Source: Cohnella sp. GbtcB17
GTDB taxonomy: Bacteria; Bacillota; Bacilli; Paenibacillales; Paenibacillaceae
DNA: 64,000 nucleotides
NCBI RefSeq assembly: GCF_019091135.1
Contig: NZ_JAGXJW010000041.1
Location: forward strand, 1 to 64,000
Reading direction: 5' to 3'
Shown: positions 24,436 to 33,285 of the stretch, piece after piece
Position numbering within the stretch: the stretch's first letter is position 1
Layout of the letters: each line of letters starts with the position of its first letter
The notes under the pieces: generated by a model
What the model was told of the DNA's origin: nothing
The model's database searches: none
What the model saw: only the letters and a program-made list of their open reading frames with translations
Translations under genes and position numbers: made by a program

Positions 24436-26469
24436 CTACGAATAGATTTGTGTCACGAGTCCGTTGGTGAAGACTACATATTGGTAACCGTACCTCCATA
24501 CATCTACGGCAATTCCGTTGCCGGCCGCCTGAGAGGTGGAGGAGGGCTTGCCCCAGGATAAATCCACCTGCGTCTTGCTCATGCCTATTGCTATTTTGGA
24601 TGCTTTAATCGTATTCCAAGTGGATGAAGACCAATTATATTTCTTAAAAGGATCATACGATAGGAAGGTGTATGGATCGCCTAAAATGAGCGTCACGAAA
24701 CCTCTCGAAGTCACTTCTGATTTTAACGTCTTGCCTTTAGCGGTGGCGAATACAATCTCAAAGTTATCTCCGCCTACCGGCAGGATATCGGTGATCGTTA
24801 CCTTAGAGAACCGTTCCCAGTTGTTATAATTATTGACCCAATACGATTTACCGATTAGTCCGGCAAGATTACCCTGCACGACCTTCTTTTTAAGCTGGGG
24901 CGTATCGGCCGATTCCACTACCAGCGTCCCTGCGCCGATGGACACCTTCATCACTTTAAGTTTCGAATCCCATAGCGTCACCGCGCCGAGATTCTTCTTG
25001 AGGAAGTCCGCTGGGAAAACCGCTTCTCCCTTATTTAAGCTAACGGCACTACTCAGCGTGACTTCTTTTCCATCCACGGTCGCCGTATTACGCCCAACCG
25101 TTAAGCGTATAGCAGTCAAACCCAATTCGACATTATAACGTTTGTTTGCCGAATCATACGTTACTGTGCCACCCAACGACTTAAATACACTTTTAATAGG
25201 CAGCATGACAATTCCGTTGGCATTTACCGCACCAGTCAGATTAGCGCCCAGACTGGCCGTTACCGTAATCGTTTTGCTATTCCCCGCCGCCGTTGCGGTT
25301 ATCTTCGATTCGCCAACCCCTAACACCTTATAACTGCCGTCATTCTGTTCCTGCAGCAGATAGGGCTTGTCGACCTGCAGTGCGGCTTCCTTGCCTGACA
25401 AAGTTTCCTTATAGCCGTTGCTGTACATTTGTACGATTTTAAATTGAATCGTGTTTCCCACCGCCGGTTTGGAGTTGGAGGCTGCGAGCGTAAGTCCCGA
25501 CACGGCTGGCGGTTCGATTGACACCACACCTCCCTCGCCATAGATGTTCCAGCTTCCATTCTTCTGAAGAACCAGCCATTTCCGACCGCCTGCTAAAGAG
25601 ACCATGGATTTATTCTTTTCGTCACGGGGTTTGTCCGCCAGCGAACCCTCGTACGGTGTAACCTTCACGGCATTTGTGATGCCTGCTACTTGCTTAACTA
25701 ATTGATAACTCTTAGTTGTACCACTCCAAGTAGGTTCGCCCAACCATGCCGTTCCGTCTTTCTTGGTGACTAGAAGTTTATCCTCGCCGGCGCTTTCAAT
25801 ATAGGCTGCGTCGGACGTCACAACTTGAGGGAAGAACTTCACATCCCCATTGTTGTAGTCAGACTTGTCCAAATCGACGAAAACGACTTTCCCCGTATTG
25901 TCCATATATGCAAGTGAATAATCGCTTATCAATTTCAACGCCACGATCGCAGAGGAATCGGCGACTTTGTCTGCCACATATTTAAGGTAGGAGTGGTGAA
26001 TCTCTCCGCTATTCGTCACATAAGCCATTGATTGGAAGCCTGTTGCAAGCAAGGAGATGTCGGCTAGGCTTTCTATTTGCTTACGGCTTTGTAGGCTCCA
26101 TACCGTGCCGTCATTTTTTAAATAGTATTGCCCCGTAACCAGTTTGATGCCGTTTTGCGTTGGATCCACTGTAGGAAGCGACTCGTTGTTCCATAAAATG
26201 AGCTCGCCTTTGCTGGAAATTCCATAGTCGTAGGAATCGCTAGATGCACGTTTAGCACTGTAAATTGCCGAGGCGCCGACGTTTACCTTCTGATACCCCG
26301 ACGCTGCCCACGGTCGTTTAAGCCAGATCGTACCGTCGTCCATCAGAAGGGTATCCATCTGAACGTCCATAATGCGTGGGGAAACATCCGCCGCCTGTGA
26401 GCGAACAGGAAAATAAAACACACTTAACATGATAAAAATCGACAATACCGCCAATCCTATTTTTCGCAC
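24436..26469 (-). CDS. Large secreted protein with RCC1-like repeats and a copper-amine-oxidase-N (stalk) domain
   Basis: A 677-residue protein with a signal peptide (VLSIFIMLSVFYFPVRSQA). The N-terminal 300 residues contain degenerate repeats of the form DGTIWLKRP, KGELILWNN and KNDGTVWSLQ, like the blades of RCC1-type propellers. A bacterial Ig-like segment (about 320-405) and a stalk domain (about 410-515, ANGIVMLPIKSVFKSLGGT) follow. The C-terminal IGMSKTQVDLSWGKPS and VDVWRYGYQYVVF resemble SmpA/OmlA-like modules. It is a predicted cell-surface protein; no enzyme motif is visible. Confidence 0.82.
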   Translation of the reverse strand: MRKIGLAVLSIFIMLSVFYFPVRSQAADVSPRIMDVQMDTLLMDDGTIWLKRPWAASGYQKVNVGASAIYSAKRASSDSYDYGISSKGELILWNNESLPTVDPTQNGIKLVTGQYYLKNDGTVWSLQSRKQIESLADISLLATGFQSMAYVTNSGEIHHSYLKYVADKVADSSAIVALKLISDYSLAYMDNTGKVVFVDLDKSDYNNGDVKFFPQVVTSDAAYIESAGEDKLLVTKKDGTAWLGEPTWSGTTKSYQLVKQVAGITNAVKVTPYEGSLADKPRDEKNKSMVSLAGGRKWLVLQKNGSWNIYGEGGVVSIEPPAVSGLTLAASNSKPAVGNTIQFKIVQMYSNGYKETLSGKEAALQVDKPYLLQEQNDGSYKVLGVGESKITATAAGNSKTITVTASLGANLTGAVNANGIVMLPIKSVFKSLGGTVTYDSANKRYNVELGLTAIRLTVGRNTATVDGKEVTLSSAVSLNKGEAVFPADFLKKNLGAVTLWDSKLKVMKVSIGAGTLVVESADTPQLKKKVVQGNLAGLIGKSYWVNNYNNWERFSKVTITDILPVGGDNFEIVFATAKGKTLKSEVTSRGFVTLILGDPYTFLSYDPFKKYNWSSSTWNTIKASKIAIGMSKTQVDLSWGKPSSTSQAAGNGIAVDVWRYGYQYVVFTNGLVTQIYS

Positions 26470-26584
26470 TCAATGCTGCCCCCTAGTAGTTTCCCAGGAA
26501 TAGAACCAAAATCCTAGTTTTGTGAAAATATTACCATGCAGAGCCGAGGCATTCAATCATTAATAAGTGAGTCTTTTAACCCAT

Positions 26585-27664
26585 CTAGTTTGCTTGATTT
26601 TCATCTATGTCCTTCTCCACGCCCCCATTCTTCTCATGGTCAAGCAGCCATTGTTTCCGAGATATACCTCCTCCATAACCGCCCAAGTCGCCGTTCGAGT
26701 TGATAACGCGGTGACATGGAATCACAATCGCCACCTGGTTGGCTCCATTTGCTTGGGCAACGGCGCGATAAGCACTTGTCTTTCCAATCGCCGCGGCAAT
26801 GTCGCCATACGAAGACGTCAGGCCTGGTGGGATTTCCCGCAATTGTTCCCACACCTTCTTCTGAAAAGGCGATCCAAGTAGTTTCACTGGCGTTGTAAAT
26901 TCTCTTAAATTGCCATCGAAATAATCTCTAAGTTCCTTTTCAATCGAATGGATTGGCAGTGTGCTGCCCGGAATAATCGCGGATTTTGTTCTCCTTCTTA
27001 GGCGTTCGATCTCGCGCTCCAACCCTCTGCGATCCACAAATTCGAGCAAATATAGGGCTTGTTCGTCAGCGATTGCGATCATCGGGCCAAGACGCGTGTC
27101 CAGCCAGGATGCCTTTAAAATCTGCTGATTGCCCAGCCCGGCAGGCGCTGCACCAATAATCCGCGAAAACGCATCCCTAAAGCCGCTGCCGGATTCATAA
27201 CCTGCAGACAACTGAGCTTCGATGACCGTGCTGCCTGCCCGGATATGCTTCAAGGCTATTCCCATTCGCCGAGATCTCGCATATTCAACAAAAGTCATTC
27301 CGAACCTCTTCTTGAACTGGCGGCGCGCAGTTGTAGCATCCACGGATAATTTTCGAAAGTCTTCGTCCGTCCAGCGGTGTTCCGGGTTTTCTTCCACCGC
27401 ATGGACTAGCGTACGAACTAGCTCCGAGATTTGGCCCGGATGAGACAGCGGACGGCATCGCTGGCAGGGTCGGAATGATGCCAGAAGGGCTTCCTTGGCT
27501 GTCTCATAAAATTCACAGTTTTCAAATTTAGGTTTTCTTGCGGGACATGTAGGTCGGCAAAACACACCGGTTGTCTTAACCCCGACATAGAAAATGCCTT
27601 CATACTCGGACTTTTTATCGATAAGCGCCTGATAATACACGAGTTTCCTGTCGGTCGGTATCAT
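26585..27664 (-). CDS. ada: Bifunctional Ada: DNA alkylation-response activator and O6-methylguanine-DNA methyltransferase
   Basis: The 359-residue protein has the complete Ada layout. The zinc/methyl-acceptor domain has CRPTCPARKP and RPCQRCRP (four Cys). An AraC HTH follows at about 95-185. The C-terminal methyltransferase has GTVAAAIGK-type helix (SSYGDIAAAIGKTSAY) and the active-site PCHRVI. Family members transfer methyl from phosphotriesters to the N-terminal Cys, which switches the protein into an activator, and from O6-methylguanine to the second Cys. AGGAGGAG at six bases supports the start. Bacilli often split these functions into two genes; here they are fused. Confidence 0.93.
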   Translation of the reverse strand: MIPTDRKLVYYQALIDKKSEYEGIFYVGVKTTGVFCRPTCPARKPKFENCEFYETAKEALLASFRPCQRCRPLSHPGQISELVRTLVHAVEENPEHRWTDEDFRKLSVDATTARRQFKKRFGMTFVEYARSRRMGIALKHIRAGSTVIEAQLSAGYESGSGFRDAFSRIIGAAPAGLGNQQILKASWLDTRLGPMIAIADEQALYLLEFVDRRGLEREIERLRRRTKSAIIPGSTLPIHSIEKELRDYFDGNLREFTTPVKLLGSPFQKKVWEQLREIPPGLTSSYGDIAAAIGKTSAYRAVAQANGANQVAIVIPCHRVINSNGDLGGYGGGISRKQWLLDHEKNGGVEKDIDENQAN

Positions 27665-27796
27665 TCTGCTCCTCCTCTTTCATGCAGTTTTGAATGGATT
27701 AAAGCCATTCCGAAGCACAATTATGATTATAAAGTTTCCGAAAAAAAGCTCCGCCGAAAATCGGACACCAATTTTTCTGTGTATGCACTTTGGCAT

Positions 27797-27823
27797 AGAA
27801 AAGACGGCCAATAACGGCCGCCT
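27797..27823 (-). terminator. Terminator downstream of rlmH
   Basis: GACGGCC (27803-27809) and GGCCGCC (27816-27822) form a stem with one G-U pair; the minus strand continues TTTTCTATGCC. It lies between rlmH and ada. Confidence 0.6.
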
Positions 27824-27896
27824 ATTCCAATTGCTGAATAGTCATCGATCGCCCCTCTCAATGACATGTTGAACTATTCCACAACATTTTTCGTTG

Positions 27897-28379
27897 TCAC
27901 TTATGGTACGGTTCCCCCCGATTAATCTTAAACGCCCGATACACCTGCTCCAGCAGCAATACACGCATAAGCTGGTGCGGGTAGGTCATCCGCCCGAAGC
28001 TCAGCTTCTTGTCGGCGCGGGCCAAGACGGCGGGCGAGAGCCCGAGCGAGCCGCCTATGACGAAGGCGACGGCGCCGCCGCCGTAGACGGCTTGGCGGTC
28101 CAGGTGCGCGGCGAGCTGCTCGCTGGACCAGGCGTCGCCGTCGATGGCTAGCGCGACGACGTGCGCGTCGGGCTTGAGCGCGGCGAGGATGCGCTCGCCT
28201 TCGCGGACGCGGACCTGCTCTTCTTCGGCCGGGCTCATGGCATCGGGCGTCTTCTCGTCCGGCAGCTCACGGATGTCGAGCCTGGCGTAGGCGCCCAGCC
28301 TTTTCGAATATTCGGCCACGCCGTCCGACCAGTACTTCTCCTTCAGCTTGCCCACGCATACGATCTGAATTTGCATCAT
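27897..28379 (-). CDS. rlmH: 23S rRNA (pseudouridine-1915-N3)-methyltransferase
   Basis: 160 residues, the standard length. It has the N-terminal IQIVCVGKLKEKYW, the SAM-binding knot region FVIGGSLGLSPAVL, and the conserved LSFGRMTYPHQLMRVLLLEQ end with YRAFKINRGEPYHK. SPOUT-class enzyme that methylates the pseudouridine in helix 69 of the assembled ribosome using SAM. Two ATG codons in tandem are possible starts (28379 or 28376). Confidence 0.96.
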   Translation of the reverse strand: MMQIQIVCVGKLKEKYWSDGVAEYSKRLGAYARLDIRELPDEKTPDAMSPAEEEQVRVREGERILAALKPDAHVVALAIDGDAWSSEQLAAHLDRQAVYGGGAVAFVIGGSLGLSPAVLARADKKLSFGRMTYPHQLMRVLLLEQVYRAFKINRGEPYHK

Positions 28380-28535
28380 ACTTCACTCAACCGTCCTTCC
28401 GATCTTCCGACCCTCGTTCTGTTACCTACAGCTTATCCCATCAGCCGCAAAGGAAGCAAAGGATCCTGTGTTTATACAAGCCTTCCCAGCTCCCCCACTC
28501 TTTCTGTCAAATTGCAAACAATCCAAATAATAAAA

Positions 28536-28585
28536 GCAACACGGGATGAAGCAGGCCATGACCTGTTTCATCCCGTTCGCTTTTT
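28536..28585. terminator. Bidirectional terminator between GH130 and rlmH
   Basis: ACGGGATGAAGCAGG (28541-28555) pairs with CCTGTTTCATCCCGT (28562-28576) with one wobble; T-rich on both strands (GCTTTTTAA and GTTGCTTTTATT). Confidence 0.85.
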
Positions 28586-28602
28586 AATGCTCTATTTTTG
28601 CG

Positions 28603-29634
28603 CTATCCGCCGCCTTGCCGGTCCAGCTTGCCGCCCTGCAGGCAGAGCTGAACCAGATCGTCCACATGCGCGGTGGCCAGGCATTCCACCGTGTCCGCCG
28701 ATCCGTAATAGATCTTTACTTCGCCATCATCCTCAAGGATCATGCCGCCCGGGAAAATAACGTCGTTGCGGAATCCTCCGTCCGTCTCATAGGGCGCCTC
28801 CGGCGCCAGCAGCGGCTCGCGGTACAGTCCGACGATCCGGCTCGGATCGTCGGCGTCGAGCAGCATGATGCCCGCGCTGTACCGCTTGGTCCACGACGCT
28901 TCCCAGCCGTTCTTGCCGCGCTGCGGATCGATGTCGACGGCATGGAAGGTCGTGAGCCATCCGTGCTTGGTGCGGACGGGCGGCGCCCCGGGTCCGATCT
29001 TGTCGTTGGCGAAGCGGACATCCTCGACGCCGAGCACCAGGGCGGACTGTCCCCAATCGGCCAGATCCGGGGACGACGACAGCCAGATGTCGAACCGGTC
29101 GCGGCCGCCCCGCCCGTACACGGGCATCGGCCGCTCCAGCCGGACATAGCGGTCGTTCACCTTCTCGGGGAACAGCACCATATTGCGGTTGTCCGGCGTG
29201 CTCAAGGAGTGGATGTCGAACGTCTCGAAGTCCTCCGTCGACGCGATGCCTCCGCGCACGCCGTGGCGGGTGTCCACGGCAAAGCACAGGTACGCCTTGC
29301 CTTCCATGACCGTGAGGCGGGGATCGTACACGCGGACGACTTCCTCGTCATGCCATTGCCAGCAGGGCTTCGGCTGTACGTCCCAGTGAATGCCGTCCTT
29401 GCTGAATGCCAGTCCCAGATTGGTCGTGCTGGCCGGATCGACCCGCTCGGTCAGGGCATCGCCATAATCGTTGCGGAACACCATGACATATCGGCCTTCG
29501 TACTTGGCCACGCCGGCATTGAATACCATCGCCGGGCCGTAAGGCACCTGATGCGGAGCCAAAATGGGGTTGTCGGCGCAGCGCCGGACGACCGGCGCCG
29601 AGCGCAGCGGCACGAACGCGGACTTCGTGGACAT
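28603..29634 (-). CDS. Glycoside hydrolase family 130 protein (mannoside phosphorylase type)
   Basis: A 343-residue five-blade propeller enzyme with the family features NPILAPHQVPYGPAMVFNAG, FRNDYGDALTER, VYDPRLTVMEGKAYL, the GPGAPPVRTKHGW loop and IYYGSADTVECLATA. Known members phosphorolyse or hydrolyse beta-mannosides such as mannosyl-glucose or mannooligosaccharides; the exact linkage cannot be read here. It is the last gene of a sugar ABC locus (61 bp after the binding protein), so it probably processes the imported oligosaccharide in the cytosol. AGGAGG supports the start. Confidence 0.9.
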   Translation of the reverse strand: MSTKSAFVPLRSAPVVRRCADNPILAPHQVPYGPAMVFNAGVAKYEGRYVMVFRNDYGDALTERVDPASTTNLGLAFSKDGIHWDVQPKPCWQWHDEEVVRVYDPRLTVMEGKAYLCFAVDTRHGVRGGIASTEDFETFDIHSLSTPDNRNMVLFPEKVNDRYVRLERPMPVYGRGGRDRFDIWLSSSPDLADWGQSALVLGVEDVRFANDKIGPGAPPVRTKHGWLTTFHAVDIDPQRGKNGWEASWTKRYSAGIMLLDADDPSRIVGLYREPLLAPEAPYETDGGFRNDVIFPGGMILEDDGEVKIYYGSADTVECLATAHVDDLVQLCLQGGKLDRQGGG

Positions 29635-29694
29635 TGCTCTCTTCCTCCTTCATGCCCGAGACCCCGCTGTTACGGCAAGGCCCCAGGCTTTTTT

Positions 29695-31236
29695 TTACTT
29701 TTGGCTCGCATACCAGTCGTTAACTTCTTTAGCCACGTCCTCGCCGCCGGCATCCTTCCAGGCCTTCTGAAGGCTGCCGATCCCGCTGTCGGAGACGCCG
29801 TCCACGATCATCTGGATCAGACGGTCGTTCACGAGCGTGCTGAGCTTGTCGCTGTTCGCCGAGAGCTTCGGCAGATACGGCGCGAAGGCGAGCGGATCCA
29901 TATGAATCTGGTCCTCGGGCACGGAGTTGACCAGCTGATAGTTGTCGAACATCGGCTTGTTCTTCTGCAGACGCGCCTGCCAATACTGGACGAAGTTGGC
30001 CTCGTCCATCCCGATGACAAAGGCATTGGCCTGGCCGCGCTTGTCGAAGAATGCGGGATCGATCGGCATGTAGTTGCCGTCCTTCATCGTATAGGTCTCG
30101 CCTTCCTTGCCGATGAACAGCTCCTTGAACGTATTCGGCTCCAGCATCGCGTTGACCAGTTTAATGGCATCCTCCGGATGCTTGGCCGTCTTGGGTACGA
30201 ACGTAATCTTGTTGAACCCGCCGTTTTTGGTGAAGCCGCTTTTTCCGTCAGGTCCCTTCAGCGGAGGCACGAATTGATACTGAGCGTCCGGCACATTCTT
30301 TTTCAACGCTTCATCGAAGCCGGGAATCGCAGACCAGCCGGACAGATACACGCCGGCCCGCCCGCTCGTGAACTTCTCGTCGGCGGTCGCCGCCTTGTTC
30401 GTGGCGAATTCCTTGTCCAGCAAACCTTGCTCGTACAGCCCCCGGATGAACGTCACATAGTCCTTGAGCGCGGGGTGGTTGACGACGCTGACCAGCTTGC
30501 CGTCCAATTCCATCCACAATCCGTAGATTCCGTAAGCGCCCATCAGATTGTCCAGCAAGGCCGTCGGGCTGATCGTCATCGGGATGTTGTTCTTGCCGTT
30601 GCCGCCCGGATCCTGGTCTTTGAATGCTTTTAGCACGTCGACGAATTCATCGAGCGTCGTCGGCATCTGCTTGCCGACCTTCTGCAGCCAGTCGGTCCGA
30701 ATCAGCAGATCAGACCGCACATAGGAGACGTTAAGCGTGGGAATGCCGTAAATTTTGCCGTCGACGGTAGCGCCGGCCAGACTTTCCGCCGAGATCGCAC
30801 GCTTGATGTTTGGCCCGTACTGCTCGATCAGGGGGGTCAGATCCGTCAGTGCGCCGTTCTCGGCAAAGTTGAAAAAGTCCTGCTTGTTCATCGCTTCGAC
30901 CAGATCGTACTCCGAGCCGGAAGCCATGATCAGATTCAGCTTGTCGCTCGGATTCTCCTGGGGCAGGACATCGTTCTGGAGCTTGTACCCGGTCGCTTCC
31001 TGCAGAAATTGATTGACCGGATAGGCATTATAGTCGTCCGCCATGTAATAGCGCAGCAGCTTCAGCGTCGGTTTGTCCTTCGTCCCCGCACCCTGGCTTG
31101 CCGTGCCGGAGCCTGTCGCCGCGCTGCCCGTCGCCGCCGCGTTTCCGTCATTGTTATTGCCTCCGCAGCCGGCCAGTACGATAGCGCAGGCAAGCGGCAG
31201 CACGGATGCCGATGCGAACCATTTTTTCCGAGTCAT
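29695..31236 (-). CDS. Extracellular sugar-binding lipoprotein (ABC importer, LplA type)
   Basis: A 513-residue protein with signal peptide and lipobox LAGC (Cys about 24), an Asn/Gly/Ser spacer, then a family-1 solute-binding domain (LLRYYMADDYNAYPVNQFL, YDLVEAMNKQDFFN, DAIKLVNAMLEP). The long form is typical of Paenibacillus oligosaccharide importers with LplB/LplC permeases. No ATPase is encoded nearby, as usual for these systems, which share an MsmK-type ATPase. It lies 46 bp after the LplC-type gene. Confidence 0.9.
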   Translation of the reverse strand: MTRKKWFASASVLPLACAIVLAGCGGNNNDGNAAATGSAATGSGTASQGAGTKDKPTLKLLRYYMADDYNAYPVNQFLQEATGYKLQNDVLPQENPSDKLNLIMASGSEYDLVEAMNKQDFFNFAENGALTDLTPLIEQYGPNIKRAISAESLAGATVDGKIYGIPTLNVSYVRSDLLIRTDWLQKVGKQMPTTLDEFVDVLKAFKDQDPGGNGKNNIPMTISPTALLDNLMGAYGIYGLWMELDGKLVSVVNHPALKDYVTFIRGLYEQGLLDKEFATNKAATADEKFTSGRAGVYLSGWSAIPGFDEALKKNVPDAQYQFVPPLKGPDGKSGFTKNGGFNKITFVPKTAKHPEDAIKLVNAMLEPNTFKELFIGKEGETYTMKDGNYMPIDPAFFDKRGQANAFVIGMDEANFVQYWQARLQKNKPMFDNYQLVNSVPEDQIHMDPLAFAPYLPKLSANSDKLSTLVNDRLIQMIVDGVSDSGIGSLQKAWKDAGGEDVAKEVNDWYASQK

Positions 31237-31282
31237 GTGAACCCCTCCATATCGTCATTATAAATAAGCCCTCGGCATTCCG

Positions 31283-32167
31283 TTATCCCTTGACAGAGCC
31301 GATCAGAATTCCCTTGATGAAGTACTTCTGCAGGAACGGGTACACGAGCAGAATCGGGATCGTCGACACGATGATCGTGGCGTTGCGAATTCCTTCGGGC
31401 GACACGCCCAGCAGCAGATCGTTGTCCAGATTCATCAGATTCTCGTCCGATGCCTGCAGCACGACATCCCGCATATAGAGCTGCAGCGGCTTCAACGCCG
31501 GATCGTTCAGGTACAGCATCGGATGGAACCAGTCGCTCCAGAAGGCGACGGCGTAGAACAGGCTGATCGTGGCGAACACGGGCGCCGATAGCGGGATGAT
31601 GATCCACAGGACGATGCGCAGATTGCTGGCGCCGTCCAGCTTGGCCGACTCCTCCAGACTTTCCGGCAGACTCTCGTAATAGTTTTTCATCAGCAGCAGA
31701 TTGAAGACGCTGATCAGTCCCGGCAGCACGAGCGACAGCAGGTTGTCCATCAAGCCCAGATTTTTGATGAGCAGGTAATTGGGAATCAGTCCGCCATTGA
31801 ACAGCATCGTGAAAATATACAGCAGCAGCACGAACTTGATCCCGGGCAGCTGCTTCTTGGACAACGGATAGGCGGAGATCGCCGTCATGGCGATGGCGGC
31901 CAGGGTGCCGACGACGGTGAGCCCGACCGAGATGACCAGTCCTCGCTGGAACATCGCATCCATGATGACGAATCCGACATTTTTCAGGTTGAAGTCGACC
32001 GGCCAGAGCCCGACCTTCCCCGAGACGATCGCCCAGTTGGCGCTGAGCGACTTGGCCAGCACGTTAAGGAAGGGGAACAGACAGAGAATGCCCGCTGCGG
32101 TCAACACGACGTAGACGATCGCGACATAGACGACTTCGGATAAGGGCCTGCTGCGCGAAGGGGTCAT
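31283..32167 (-). CDS. Carbohydrate ABC-transporter permease, LplC/MalG type
   Basis: 294 residues with six helices and the cytoplasmic EAA-type loop ESAKLDGASNLRIVLWIIIPLS. AGGAGGTGA seven bases before ATG. It pairs with the LplB-type subunit 19 bp upstream to form the channel. Confidence 0.93.
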   Translation of the reverse strand: MTPSRSRPLSEVVYVAIVYVVLTAAGILCLFPFLNVLAKSLSANWAIVSGKVGLWPVDFNLKNVGFVIMDAMFQRGLVISVGLTVVGTLAAIAMTAISAYPLSKKQLPGIKFVLLLYIFTMLFNGGLIPNYLLIKNLGLMDNLLSLVLPGLISVFNLLLMKNYYESLPESLEESAKLDGASNLRIVLWIIIPLSAPVFATISLFYAVAFWSDWFHPMLYLNDPALKPLQLYMRDVVLQASDENLMNLDNDLLLGVSPEGIRNATIIVSTIPILLVYPFLQKYFIKGILIGSVKG

Positions 32168-32186
32168 CTACTCTCACCTCCTTTCC

Positions 32187-33101
32187 TCACCAGATGCTCC
32201 TGCCTGTGATGCGCTTGGCCAGCTGGTTGCCGCCGATGACCAGCAGGAAGGCGATCACCGACTCGAACAGTCCGACCGCGGTGGAGAAGCTGTATTCCAT
32301 AGAAGTCAGCCCCATTCGGTAAATATAAGTGCCGATCACGTCGCCCGTCTCATACACGGTCGGGTTGTACAGCAGCAGGATCTGCTCGGTGCCGGCCTCC
32401 AGCACGCTGCCGATACGCAGGATGAGCATCAGGACGATCGTACCGGCGATGCCGGGCAGCGTGATGGAGAAGATCTGCCGCACGCGGCCCGCGCCGTCCA
32501 GCCGTGCCGCTTCGTACAGCTCGGGATCCAGGCCGGCGATCGCGGCGATGAATATGATGGCGCTCCAGCCCGATTCCTTCCAGCCCGCCGTGGCGACGAG
32601 AATGCTGCGAAAAAAGTCATTGTCCATGAAGAAGTTGACCGGCCCCCCGCCGAAAAAGCCGATGATGCCGTTAACGATCCCGGTGGACGGCGACAGGATG
32701 TTGACGAACAGGCCTGCGATGACGACCCAGGACAGGAAGTGCGGCAGGTAGATGATCGTCTGAATCGACCGCTTGAACCACATCCTGCCGACTTCGTTCA
32801 TCAGCACCGCAAGGACGATCGGGATCGGGAACAGGAAGACGATCTTGTACAGGCTGATGAGCAGCGTATTTGCCATGACGCGTCCGAAGTCCGCGGAGTG
32901 GAACAATCGCTCGAACTGCTGCAGGCCGACCCACTCGCTGCCGCCGATACCCTTGAAGATGTTGAAATTCTGAAAAGCGATGACCAGACCGTAGATCGGC
33001 GTGTATTTGAAAATCAGTAAAAACACGAGACCCGGGATCAGCAGCAAATATAAGTCGTAGTTGCGGCGAATCTGGGGCAGCCAATTCGATAGGCCTCTCA
33101 T
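32187..33101 (-). CDS. Carbohydrate ABC-transporter permease, LplB/MalF type
   Basis: 304 residues with six helices, starting with NYDLYLLLIPGLVFLLIFKY. The docking loop is YEAARLDGAGRVRQIFSITLP. It is the first gene of the transporter operon, and the gap of about 185 bp to the upstream kinase gene contains a terminator, so it probably has its own promoter there. Confidence 0.93.
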   Translation of the reverse strand: MRGLSNWLPQIRRNYDLYLLLIPGLVFLLIFKYTPIYGLVIAFQNFNIFKGIGGSEWVGLQQFERLFHSADFGRVMANTLLISLYKIVFLFPIPIVLAVLMNEVGRMWFKRSIQTIIYLPHFLSWVVIAGLFVNILSPSTGIVNGIIGFFGGGPVNFFMDNDFFRSILVATAGWKESGWSAIIFIAAIAGLDPELYEAARLDGAGRVRQIFSITLPGIAGTIVLMLILRIGSVLEAGTEQILLLYNPTVYETGDVIGTYIYRMGLTSMEYSFSTAVGLFESVIAFLLVIGGNQLAKRITGRSIW

Positions 33102-33222
33102 GCCGCTCCTCCCCTCCGGCGTAGGTTACGACTATAGGATAGCTCCCCCGGCATCCGACGCGTGAGGTACAGCCTTCAGCATCGCTGGTCGAATGTTCAG
33201 GTTGCCGTATCCCCCGGGCAGC

Positions 33223-33257
33223 ACAAAACCGCCCTCCCGGCGGTTCGGGAGGGCGGT
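33223..33257 (-). terminator. Terminator between the YesM-type kinase and the ABC operon
   Basis: ACCGCCCTCCC (33228-33238) pairs perfectly with GGGAGGGCGGT (33247-33257). The minus strand continues TTTTGTGC, and the hairpin lies 28 bp beyond the kinase stop, separating regulators from transporter. Confidence 0.85.
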
Positions 33258-33285
33258 GCGGGACAGCGATTCAATTGTGCCGGGC

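Noticed and set aside
28615..30633. A 672-codon plus-strand frame
   Set aside because: Antisense to GH130 and the sugar-binding lipoprotein and spans their junction, with no ribosome site or protein-like features.
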